A DNA stretch of 10,301 nt from Alphaproteobacteria bacterium (GTDB lineage: Bacteria; Pseudomonadota; Alphaproteobacteria; JAJTHO01), in the NCBI GenBank assembly GCA_021297975.1, contig JAJTHO010000030.1:1-10301 (forward strand), given 5' to 3'. This document shows, one piece after another, positions 1-6,542 of the stretch. The notes beneath the pieces are model-generated. The model was not told where the DNA came from. It did no database searches and was given only the letters and a program-made list of their open reading frames with translations. Numbering within the stretch: the first letter of the stretch is position 1; every line of letters starts with the position of its first letter. Both the position numbers and the translations under genes were made by a program.

Positions 1-1
1 C

Positions 2-1000
2 CTAGACCCCACAGTCATCAACGGCGGCATTATTAACGCTTACGGCTCTAACACCCGCCTTGGCGGCGGCGACTGGGTGGTGGTTGAGGCGGACGAATCC
101 GACGGCACGTTCTTAAAACTGCGCTCAACCGTTGCGATTGTGACCAACATCGATCCCGAACATCTGGATTATTACCACACGGCAGAGGCGCTTTACGCCG
201 CGTTTGAACAGTTTATTCAAAACCTGCCGTTTTATGGCCTCGCGGTGCTGTGTTTAGACCACCCGGCGGTGCAGCACTTACTCCCGAAAATCATTGACCG
301 CCGGGTTGTGACCTACGGCTTTAACCCACAAGCGGATATTCGCGCGGATAATGTGCGGCTTGAGGCGGGTGTGAGCCGGTTTGATGTGGTGTTTAGTGAC
401 GGCGAACGCTGGACGGATTTAGCCCTGCCCATGGCCGGACAGCATAACGTCAGCAATGCGCTGGCGGCTCTTGCCGTGGCGCGTCATTTGGGTGCGGATA
501 CCGCCGCGATTCGGAAAGGCATGGAGGGGTTCAGTGGGGTGAAACGCCGCTTCACCCAAGTGGGCGTTGCGGGCGGGATAACCGTGATTGATGATTACGG
601 TCATCACCCGGTTGAGATTGCCGCCGTGCTCAAAGCCGCACGCCAGCTTGCAACCGGGCGGGTTATCGCCGTGGTGCAGCCGCACCGCTACAGCCGGGTA
701 AGCGCATTGTGGGCTGACTTTGCCGCCTGTGTGTTTGATGCGGATACCGTGCTGCTTGCGCCTATCTATGAGGCGGGCGAACAGCCGCTGGACGGCATCA
801 GCCACACAACCCTCGCCGAAGCAATGCGCCAGCATGGCCATAAAGACGTGGTACTGACAACAGAAGCAGACCTCCCCGGCCAGCTTAATGGTCTGGCGCG
901 CAGCGGCGATTATGTCGTGTGCCTCGGTGCGGGCAGCATTTCCGCTTGGGCGCAGGCCTTGCCGGACAAGCTCACGACGCTCGCCGCCAAACACGCCTAG
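2..1000 (+). CDS. murC: UDP-N-acetylmuramate--L-alanine ligase, 5'-truncated by window edge
   Basis: MurC is the cytoplasmic ATP-dependent ligase that adds L-Ala to UDP-MurNAc, the first step of stem-peptide synthesis. The frame is open from base 2 and gives 332 residues before TAG at 998-1000. The full family is about 460-480 aa, so roughly 140 N-terminal residues, including the ATP P-loop, lie outside the window. Visible Mur-ligase landmarks, numbered from base 2, are NGGIINAYGSN (7-17), VEADESDGT (28-36), TNIDPEHLDYY (48-58), GQHNVSNALAA (146-156), VKRR (180-183), DDYGHHPVE (197-205, typical MurC C-terminal domain) and QPHRYSR (226-232). The GTG at 77 is internal, not the start. murB follows after 9 bp in the same reading frame, consistent with one transcript. 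Confidence 0.97.
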   Translation, partial: LDPTVINGGIINAYGSNTRLGGGDWVVVEADESDGTFLKLRSTVAIVTNIDPEHLDYYHTAEALYAAFEQFIQNLPFYGLAVLCLDHPAVQHLLPKIIDRRVVTYGFNPQADIRADNVRLEAGVSRFDVVFSDGERWTDLALPMAGQHNVSNALAALAVARHLGADTAAIRKGMEGFSGVKRRFTQVGVAGGITVIDDYGHHPVEIAAVLKAARQLATGRVIAVVQPHRYSRVSALWADFAACVFDADTVLLAPIYEAGEQPLDGISHTTLAEAMRQHGHKDVVLTTEADLPGQLNGLARSGDYVVCLGAGSISAWAQALPDKLTTLAAKHA

Positions 1001-1009
1001 CCGCACGCC

Positions 1010-1906
1010 GTGGTCTTCACCCCCCCTCCTGTTCGTGGGCGCTTAACGGCGAATGCTCCCCTCGCCCCCTTGACGTGGTTTCAAACGGGCGGCGCGGCGG
1101 AGTATCTGTTTCGCCCGGCGGATGCCGACGACCTCGCGGCGCTGCTGCGTGCTGTGCCGATGGATGTGCCACTGACACTCCTTGGTGCTGGCTCCAACGT
1201 GTTAATACGCGATGGCGGTATTAAGGGGATTGTTATCAAGCTGGGGCGCGGCTTTACGGCGATTACGGCAACCCCGGATGGCTACGAGGTTGGCGCTGCC
1301 GCACTAGACCAAACGCTCGCGCAAACCGCTGCTGCTGACGGTCGCGCTGGCCTCGAATTTCTCATCGGCATACCCGGCAGCATCGGCGGCGCGGTGCGCA
1401 TGAACGCCGGGTGTTATGGCCGCGAAATCAGTGATATAATAGTATATGCTGATGTAATGCATCGCTCTGGCGATATCGAGCGGCTGGATAAAGATGCGCT
1501 GGGGCTGAGCTATCGCCATAGCGAGCTGCCGAAAGATAGTATCGTGCTGTCCGCGCATCTTCGCACCGAGCCGGGGGATAGTGACGCTATCACCGCCAGG
1601 CTCGCTGAGATTCGCAGCCTGCGCGAAGAAACCCAACCCACCGGCAGCCGCACCGGCGGCAGCACCTTTGCCAATCCCTTGGGGCATAAAGCGTGGGCGC
1701 TGATTGATGCCGCCGGCTGCCGGGGTTTAACCCGCGGCGGGGCGATGGTGTCTGAAAAGCACTGCAATTTTTTGATTAACACCGGCGGCGCGACGGCAGA
1801 GGCTATAGAGGCGCTAGGTGAGACCGTGCGTGAGAGAGTCTTGCAGCAAAGCGGGATTACGCTGCGCTGGGAAATTGAACGAATCGGCTTAAGTAAAGAC
1901 GTATGA
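1010..1906 (+). CDS. murB: UDP-N-acetylenolpyruvoylglucosamine reductase
   Basis: MurB is the cytoplasmic FAD enzyme that uses NADPH to reduce UDP-GlcNAc-enolpyruvate to UDP-MurNAc, the substrate of MurC. The 298-aa product has usual length and motifs: FAD-binding GAGSNVLIRDGG (59-70), GIPGSIGGAVRMNAG (120-134), YRHS (168-171, catalytic Arg region), GGSTFANP (216-223, with the proton-donor Ser at 218) and the C-terminal Glu in RWEIERIG (E288). The GTG at 1010 is the first start after the in-frame murC stop (998-1000). It has no clear Shine-Dalgarno sequence, so initiation probably depends on ribosomes finishing murC. The stop overlaps the next ATG (ATGA at 1903-1906). An AT-rich patch at 1430-1450 encodes consecutive ATA codons and resembles a promoter element. 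Confidence 0.97.
   Translation: MVFTPPPVRGRLTANAPLAPLTWFQTGGAAEYLFRPADADDLAALLRAVPMDVPLTLLGAGSNVLIRDGGIKGIVIKLGRGFTAITATPDGYEVGAAALDQTLAQTAAADGRAGLEFLIGIPGSIGGAVRMNAGCYGREISDIIVYADVMHRSGDIERLDKDALGLSYRHSELPKDSIVLSAHLRTEPGDSDAITARLAEIRSLREETQPTGSRTGGSTFANPLGHKAWALIDAAGCRGLTRGGAMVSEKHCNFLINTGGATAEAIEALGETVRERVLQQSGITLRWEIERIGLSKDV
1432..1440 (+). promoter_or_regulatory. Extended -10-like element inside murB
   Basis: TG at 1432-1433, one spacer base, then TATAAT at 1435-1440: a perfect match to the extended -10 consensus for the housekeeping sigma factor, inside an AT-rich patch of an otherwise GC-rich gene. No good -35 is visible 17 bases upstream (TGTTAT at 1412-1417). If active it would serve the CPBP gene, ddl, ftsQ and ftsA. 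Internal promoters are known in other division clusters. A chance match shaped by the Asp-Ile-Ile codons is equally possible. Confidence 0.2.
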
Positions 1907-2562
1907 TACGCACCCTTCTCCTCTCCAAACCCTATCTTGCCGTTGAGCTGTTTATCCTCGGCGCGCTTATCCCCACCCTCGTGCTTTGGTTTCGCCTCGC
2001 GCCGTATATGTTTGTTTTTCTTTGGAGTGCGGCGCTGTATTGCGCGCTTATCTACCGCGCGTATTATCATAAAAAAGGTGAGCCGCTCTGGCGTTTTGAT
2101 GCCCTGAATTGGCCGCAACTGCGCCCGATTATTGCCCGCTGGCTGGCTGCCTCCCTGCTGCTGATGGGCTTAACCGCGCTGGCCTTTCCCGAAAAATTGT
2201 TCTCTCTGTTTTATACCAAGCCGGAAATCATCCCGGTGCTGCTGTTTGCGTATCCGATTGTGTCCGCGCTGCCGCAGGAGTTTATTTTCTGCACGTATTT
2301 CTTTCGCCGCTATGCGCCGCTGTGGCAGGGGAATGAGCGGATTACTATTTGGGTCAGCGCCGTGACGTTTGCCTACGTTCATGTTCTCTTTATCAATTGG
2401 GTTGCCCCGCCGCTCAGCCTTATTGCCGGCTACATTTTCGCAACCACCTATGCCCGCACGCGCTCGCTGTCCCTCGTTACATTTGAGCATGGACTATACG
2501 GCAACAGTATTTTCCTTATCGGCCTTGGCTGGTTTTTCTGGGGCGGCTCGATACAGCATTGA
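1903..2562 (+). CDS. CPBP-family intramembrane protease-like protein
   Basis: This 219-aa, very hydrophobic protein has about six or seven predicted membrane segments (around residues 9-30, 35-52, 78-95, 107-122, 148-166, 170-185 and 198-213). It carries the order of CPBP (Rce1/Abi-like) motifs: a PQEF block at 124-127 with Glu126 as the likely catalytic Glu, FAYVH at 156-160 (motif 2, His160), and HGLYGN at 196-201 (motif 3, His196 and Asn201). In the family consensus an Arg normally follows the key Glu by four residues. Here that position is Cys130, encoded by TGC at 2290-2292, one transition from an Arg codon. The ATG at 1903 overlaps the murB stop, so translation is probably coupled. Family members include prenyl-protein endopeptidase-like and bacteriocin-immunity proteins. 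The substrate here is unknown, and the active site may be altered. It sits where alphaproteobacterial clusters usually have murB directly followed by ddl. Confidence 0.75.
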   Translation: MIRTLLLSKPYLAVELFILGALIPTLVLWFRLAPYMFVFLWSAALYCALIYRAYYHKKGEPLWRFDALNWPQLRPIIARWLAASLLLMGLTALAFPEKLFSLFYTKPEIIPVLLFAYPIVSALPQEFIFCTYFFRRYAPLWQGNERITIWVSAVTFAYVHVLFINWVAPPLSLIAGYIFATTYARTRSLSLVTFEHGLYGNSIFLIGLGWFFWGGSIQH

Positions 2563-2594
2563 GTTTTCGCGGCGGATTATGTTAAGTGCGCCGT

Positions 2595-3539
2595 ATGGCT
2601 CTTACAAAACAAACACCCATTGTCGTTCTTCTCGGCGGCACCTCGTCCGAACGGGAAATATCCCTCAAATCCGGTAACGGCGTGGTCAAAGCCTTGCAGG
2701 GTGGCGGCTATACCGCTGTCACGCCGTTAGACCTGACAGCAGACATCCCCGCGTTTGTCGCCGCACTGACGGCGCATAAACCCGCCGTTCTGTTCAACGC
2801 GCTGCACGGCACAGACGGGGAAGACGGCGCGGTGCAGGGGCTGCTTAAGCTGATGCATCTACCCGTCACACACTCCGGTGTGCTTGCCTCGGCGCTTGCG
2901 ATGGATAAGGCGGTCGCAAAGCAAATACTGCGCAGCGTGGGGCTTGATGTGCCGCATGGTTTGACCTGCACAAAGGAGGCGTTAAGCGCCGCGCTGGGCA
3001 TTGCCCTGCCGGTTGTCGTGAAGCCGGTTGCGGACGGCTCCAGCTTTGGCGTGACGCTGGTGCATAACGATAATGAATACCAGCTTGCGGCCAATGCAGT
3101 ACGCAGCGATCAGCCGCTTTTGGTAGAAGAATTTATCCCCGGCCGAGAATTCACCGTGCCGGTGCTGGGCAATCGCGCCCTGCCCGTCATTGAAATTGTG
3201 CCAAAGCCGGAAAGCCCGTTTTACGATTTTGCCAGCAAATACACCGATGCGCTGCATGCGGATTTTGTTGTGCCCGCCGTTATCCCGGAAACGTTGACAC
3301 GGCGGCTGCAAGACATGGCGCTAAAAGCGCACACGGCGCTAGGGTGCAGCGGCGTCTCGCGCACGGATTTCCGCTATGATCCATCAAAAGACCGCGCGGT
3401 AATTCTAGAGGTAAACAGCCAGCCGGGTATGACCGCGCTGTCGCTAGTTCCGGCCAGTGCGGCGGCTGCAGGAATATCATATCTACAAGTGGTTGAATTC
3501 CTCCTTAGGGAGGCGCTAGAACCAAACCATGGCCGCTAA
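2595..3539 (+). CDS. ddl: D-alanine--D-alanine ligase
   Basis: Ddl is the cytoplasmic ATP-grasp enzyme that joins two D-Ala molecules to make the dipeptide added by MurF. From ATG 2595 the product is 314 aa, normal length. Visible are GGTSSEREIS (14-23, Glu19 binds the first D-Ala), HGTDGEDGAVQG (71-82), THSGVLASALAMDK (92-105), VVKPVADGSSFG (141-152, Ser150 in the active-site loop), EEFIPGREFTV (178-188), Tyr210 in FYDFASKYT, and metal-binding DFRYD (258-262) with EVNSQPGMT (272-280). The active-site tyrosine fits D-Ala-D-Ala rather than D-Ala-D-Lac specificity. An in-frame GTG at 2586 would add three residues. I prefer the ATG, though neither has a strong Shine-Dalgarno sequence. The 3' end overlaps ftsQ by 11 bp. 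Confidence 0.96.
   Translation: MALTKQTPIVVLLGGTSSEREISLKSGNGVVKALQGGGYTAVTPLDLTADIPAFVAALTAHKPAVLFNALHGTDGEDGAVQGLLKLMHLPVTHSGVLASALAMDKAVAKQILRSVGLDVPHGLTCTKEALSAALGIALPVVVKPVADGSSFGVTLVHNDNEYQLAANAVRSDQPLLVEEFIPGREFTVPVLGNRALPVIEIVPKPESPFYDFASKYTDALHADFVVPAVIPETLTRRLQDMALKAHTALGCSGVSRTDFRYDPSKDRAVILEVNSQPGMTALSLVPASAAAAGISYLQVVEFLLREALEPNHGR
3507..3513 (+). promoter_or_regulatory. Shine-Dalgarno-like AGGGAGG for ftsQ
   Basis: AGGGAGG inside the end of ddl is the only strong purine match before ftsQ. It stands 15 bases before the ATG at 3529, longer than the usual 5-9. Either the long spacing lowers initiation, or coupling to terminating ddl ribosomes (stop at 3537-3539, just past the ftsQ start) carries most of it. 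Confidence 0.4.
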
Positions 3540-4323
3540 ACCAAGAAAAAAAGCCAAACGCAGCCCGCGCAATTGGCCACGCATTCGCCGTAATCTGTGG
3601 CGGGCGTTTGTCGTGTTCAGCGTTACCGGCTTTATCTGGTGGTTTTTCGCCGCTGACATTCCGGGGCGGATTCAGCAAGCCTTGCTAAACGCAACCGCCG
3701 ACGGCGGGTTAAAAGTTGAAAATATTCTTATTGAAGGGCGCGGCCGCACCAGTCAAAGCGCCATTAAACAGGCGCTTAAAATCAAAGAAGGCGAGCCGAT
3801 TTTAGGCTTTGATCCCCATGAAGCGCGGCTGCGCCTTTTAGAGCTGCCTTGGATTGCCGAAGCGCGGGTTGAGCGCCGCGCACCGGCCACTATTTATGTC
3901 GGCATCACCGAACACACACCCATTGCCGTCTGGCAGCACGAGCAAAAACTTTATCTCCTCAACAACGCCGGCGAGGCCATCAGCGAAAAAGCGCCGGGCG
4001 AATTTGAATCGCTGCTGGTTATCGTTGGCGCCGGCGCGCCGACGCATCTTATTGATTTGCTGCAGCTCATGAGCCTTAACCCCGGCGTAAAAGCCCGCGT
4101 CACCGCCGCAGTCTGGGTGGGCGATCGGCGCTGGAATCTTATCTTAGACCGCCGCATTGAAGTGCGCCTGCCTGAGGAAAATGTCGCCACCGCCTGGCGG
4201 CATCTCGTGCGCGTTTTAAACAGTGAAAGCATGGTAAACGCGCAAACAACACGGATTGACTTGCGTTTACCCGACCGCATCATTATGAAAAATGCAGACA
4301 CCACTAAGGAATTTGCGCCGTAA
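3529..4323 (+). CDS. ftsQ: Cell division protein FtsQ
   Basis: FtsQ is the bitopic inner-membrane divisome protein that links early components to FtsB/FtsL and the septal synthase. The 264 residues have the family layout: a short Lys/Arg-rich cytoplasmic tail (1-24, positive inside), one membrane helix (about 25-41), a periplasmic POTRA domain (about 61-130, starting near VENILIEGRG and ending near ITEHTP) and the FtsQ beta domain (about 131-250). The LPWIAEARVERRAPATIYV segment (106-124) is the POTRA signature seen in FtsQ proteins. The start overlaps the ddl end by 11 bp and the stop lies 2 bp before ftsA. Position between ddl and ftsA confirms the call. The C-terminus is short beyond the beta domain. 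Confidence 0.95.
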   Translation: MAAKPRKKAKRSPRNWPRIRRNLWRAFVVFSVTGFIWWFFAADIPGRIQQALLNATADGGLKVENILIEGRGRTSQSAIKQALKIKEGEPILGFDPHEARLRLLELPWIAEARVERRAPATIYVGITEHTPIAVWQHEQKLYLLNNAGEAISEKAPGEFESLLVIVGAGAPTHLIDLLQLMSLNPGVKARVTAAVWVGDRRWNLILDRRIEVRLPEENVATAWRHLVRVLNSESMVNAQTTRIDLRLPDRIIMKNADTTKEFAP

Positions 4324-4325
4324 CC

Positions 4326-5573
4326 ATGGCGAAAGCAGGACATAACACACTAGCCGCGATTGATATCGGCACGGCAAAAATCTGCGCCATGGTGGCGCTA
4401 ACCCGTGATGGCGGCTTGCCGCCCGAGGTTATCGGCATTGGCCATGCGGCTTCCGAAGGTCTCCGCGGCAGCAGCATTATTGACATGGACGCCGCCGAAA
4501 GCGCCATTGCCCGCGCCATGCAAGAAGCCGAAGACAGCGCCGGATGCCGGGTAAACTCGGTGCTTATCAATATCTCAGCCGGCAACATCACCTCCGAACG
4601 GATTGATGTCAGCCGCAGCATCACCGGCGATGAAGTTACCGGCGCGGATGTCGCGGCAACGCTTGCCGGGGCAGAACCAAAAACACCCGGCGAACGGCTT
4701 TTGCTGCATAAACTGCCCCTTGATTACACGCTGAATGACAACCTGTCGGTGAAAGAGCCGCGCGGCATGATGGCGCGGAAACTCGCCGCAACGGTGCACG
4801 TTGCAACGGTTGAGCGCACCGTTGCGGCCTCGCTCCTTCGCGCTGTGCGCCGCTGTCATTTAGAGGTCTCCTCCTTGGTGGCCTCCCCCTATGCCTCGGC
4901 GCTGTCGTGCCTTGTGGATGATGAGATGCAGCTCGGCACAACCCTTGTGGATATGGGCGCAGGCAGCACGACACTGGCCGTGTTTCAAGGCGGGCATTTG
5001 CTGCACCTTGCATCGATTCCGCTGGGCGGACACCACATCACCAAAGACATTGCCTACGGCCTGTCCACGACGTTAGCGGATGCCGAGCGGTTTAAAGTGC
5101 TGCATGGCTCTGCACTCGCAAACACCCTCGATGACCGCGATATTCTCGATATTCCGATTGTTGGTGAGATGGACAAAACCCACACCAGCCATGTTCCCCG
5201 CTCCTATCTCACCCGGATTATCCAGCCGCGCGTTGAGGAAACCTTAGAGAAACTCCGCGCCACACTCGATGATGCCGGGCTTGATAAAAGCGCCGGGCGT
5301 CTGGTCGTGCTCACCGGCGGCGCATCGCAACTCCCCGGTGTGCGCGACGCCGCGGCGCAGATTCTGGATAAGAAAACCCGCCTCGGTAAACCCCAAGGCT
5401 TTCACGGCCTTCCCGCAGAATACCAAGGCGCTGCATTTTCAACGGTGACGGGTCTGCTGCGCTATGCGCGGCTGCCGAATCACGATGTCGTGCGGCTGCC
5501 GATTGCAACGCGCAGCGGAGAGGGAAAACTTAGCATCTCCAAAGCCATTGGCTGGCTACGCGAGAATTTTTAA
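4326..5573 (+). CDS. ftsA: Cell division protein FtsA
   Basis: FtsA is the actin-like ATPase that tethers FtsZ filaments to the inner membrane and recruits later divisome proteins. The 415 aa are normal length. Motifs are phosphate-1 AAIDIGTAKICAMVA (10-24), the 1C/SHS2 subdomain (about 85-165), phosphate-2 VDMGAGSTTLAVF (208-220), the adenosine loop LVVLTGGASQLPG (326-338) and a C-terminal amphipathic helix SISKAIGWLRENF (403-415), the usual membrane-targeting sequence. The ATG is 2 bp after ftsQ. The usual next gene, ftsZ, is not here: the gene ends 8 bp from the convergent rpoH stop, with no hairpin terminator visible between them. Confidence 0.97.
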   Translation: MAKAGHNTLAAIDIGTAKICAMVALTRDGGLPPEVIGIGHAASEGLRGSSIIDMDAAESAIARAMQEAEDSAGCRVNSVLINISAGNITSERIDVSRSITGDEVTGADVAATLAGAEPKTPGERLLLHKLPLDYTLNDNLSVKEPRGMMARKLAATVHVATVERTVAASLLRAVRRCHLEVSSLVASPYASALSCLVDDEMQLGTTLVDMGAGSTTLAVFQGGHLLHLASIPLGGHHITKDIAYGLSTTLADAERFKVLHGSALANTLDDRDILDIPIVGEMDKTHTSHVPRSYLTRIIQPRVEETLEKLRATLDDAGLDKSAGRLVVLTGGASQLPGVRDAAAQILDKKTRLGKPQGFHGLPAEYQGAAFSTVTGLLRYARLPNHDVVRLPIATRSGEGKLSISKAIGWLRENF

Positions 5574-5581
5574 AACCCAGT

Positions 5582-6475
5582 TTAAAACAGCGACGCTTCG
5601 GCGCGGGCATTGGCCTCATTGAGCACCACCCGCATTTTTGACAGCGCCCGCGTTTCCAGCTGCCGCACCCGTTCTTTGCTAACGCCCAGACGCGCGCCCA
5701 AAGCCTCTAGCGTGCTGCTCTCCCCGTCATCCTGAAGGCGGCGGGTGATGATAATATCCTTCTCGCGCGGCGACAACACATCCAGCGCCCGGCGCAGCTC
5801 AATAAGCCGCTTACCGTTATCAAAACGGGTCATCATGACTTCTTCGGGATTGGGGCGCTCGTCTTTGAGGAAATCTTGGGCAGTATCTTCGGAATCTTCC
5901 CCCAGCGTACTGCTGAGCGAGCTGTCTGCGCCGCTCAGGCGCTGCGTCATGGTGACAACATCCGCAACCGCAACGCCCAGCGTAGCGGCTATGTCCTGCT
6001 GCCCAGCGTACGTCAAATCTCCGCCAGTGGCCTCCTCAATCTGCGCCCGCAAGCGGCGCAAATTGAAAAACAGCGATTTTTGCGAACTGGTGGAGCCCAT
6101 GCGCACAATCGACCAGTTTTTTAAGATAAAATCCTGTGCGCACGACTTAATCCACCACGCAGCATAGGTGGAGAAGCGCACCTCGCGGCTCAAATCAAAA
6201 CGCTCAACCGCCAGCATCAGCCCCAGGTTTCCTTCTTGAACCAAATCCGACATGCTCAGGCCATAATTGCGGAATTTGTTGACGCTCGCCAACACCAGCC
6301 GCCCATGGGCGCGAATGAGAGTATCGAGTGCACGCTGGTCTTTCTTTTCCTGCCACGCGCGAATATAGCGCACTTCATCCTCAACGGACAACAGCGCATG
6401 GCGCATGGAGCCGCGCAAATACGACGCCATCGAGGCATTATAGTCAAGATTATGATTCGGGCGCGGAGCAGCCAT
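5582..6475 (-). CDS. rpoH: RNA polymerase heat-shock sigma factor (sigma-32 family)
   Basis: RpoH directs RNA polymerase to heat-shock promoters (chaperones, proteases). The 297-aa product contains sigma region 2 (about 52-121, with DLVQEGNLGLMLAVERFD and FSTYAAWWIK), the RpoH-specific box QKSLFFNLR (132-140), which separates it from RpoD and RpoS and is tied to RpoH turnover and core binding, and region 4 (about 222-285, with LSPREKDIIITRR and the helix-turn-helix LGVSKERVRQLETRALSKMR). ATG at 6475-6473 has Shine-Dalgarno AGAAGGA (complement of 6484-6490), spaced 8 bases and partly inside a leader hairpin. The gene follows rplI after 67 bases and converges with ftsA. It could ride on the ribosomal operon transcript or have its own promoter; I see no convincing one in the spacer. 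Confidence 0.95.
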   Translation of the reverse strand: MAAPRPNHNLDYNASMASYLRGSMRHALLSVEDEVRYIRAWQEKKDQRALDTLIRAHGRLVLASVNKFRNYGLSMSDLVQEGNLGLMLAVERFDLSREVRFSTYAAWWIKSCAQDFILKNWSIVRMGSTSSQKSLFFNLRRLRAQIEEATGGDLTYAGQQDIAATLGVAVADVVTMTQRLSGADSSLSSTLGEDSEDTAQDFLKDERPNPEEVMMTRFDNGKRLIELRRALDVLSPREKDIIITRRLQDDGESSTLEALGARLGVSKERVRQLETRALSKMRVVLNEANARAEASLF

Positions 6476-6512
6476 GAGATGATTCCTTCTGTATAGTATT
6501 CGGAATCATCCC
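6476..6512 (-). promoter_or_regulatory. rpoH leader hairpin hiding the Shine-Dalgarno sequence (candidate RNA thermometer)
   Basis: Read on the minus strand, GGGATGATTCC (complement 6502-6512) pairs with GGAATCATCTC (complement 6476-6486). This makes an 11-bp stem with a single G-U pair and a 15-base loop (6487-6501). The inner 9 bp are a perfect inverted repeat. The 3' arm ends at the base before the rpoH ATG. It contains the GGA of the Shine-Dalgarno sequence AGAAGGA, whose AGAA lies in the loop. An A/U-rich stem that masks the ribosome site of a heat-shock sigma gene is the expected form of an RNA thermometer. The pairing is seen; the function is inferred. A DNA operator is the alternative. 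Confidence 0.5.
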
Positions 6513-6542
6513 GGCGTTTGGATCACCGGCGCATAAAATAAA

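Noticed and set aside
419..1006. 195-aa open frame on the minus strand under murC
   Set aside because: It is a shadow of murC; the sense frame has conserved Mur-ligase motifs throughout.
1510..2118. 202-aa open frame on the minus strand under murB and the CPBP gene
   Set aside because: It is antisense to two well-supported genes, shows no recognisable domain, and is explained by GC-rich codon usage that suppresses stops.
1903..2562. Phage-defence (abortive infection) role for the CPBP gene
   Set aside because: Such proteins are often labelled Abi, but here the gene is embedded in a housekeeping operon with no defence or mobile genes nearby.
2586..2594. GTG at 2586 as the ddl start
   Set aside because: It would add only three residues; ATG 2595 starts closer to the conserved first strand and neither has a clear ribosome site, so the ATG is preferred.
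6511..6531. Possible rho-independent terminator between rplI and rpoH
   Set aside because: CCGG at 6526-6529 and 6511-6514 can pair for only 4 bp around an 11-base loop, and no U-run follows.
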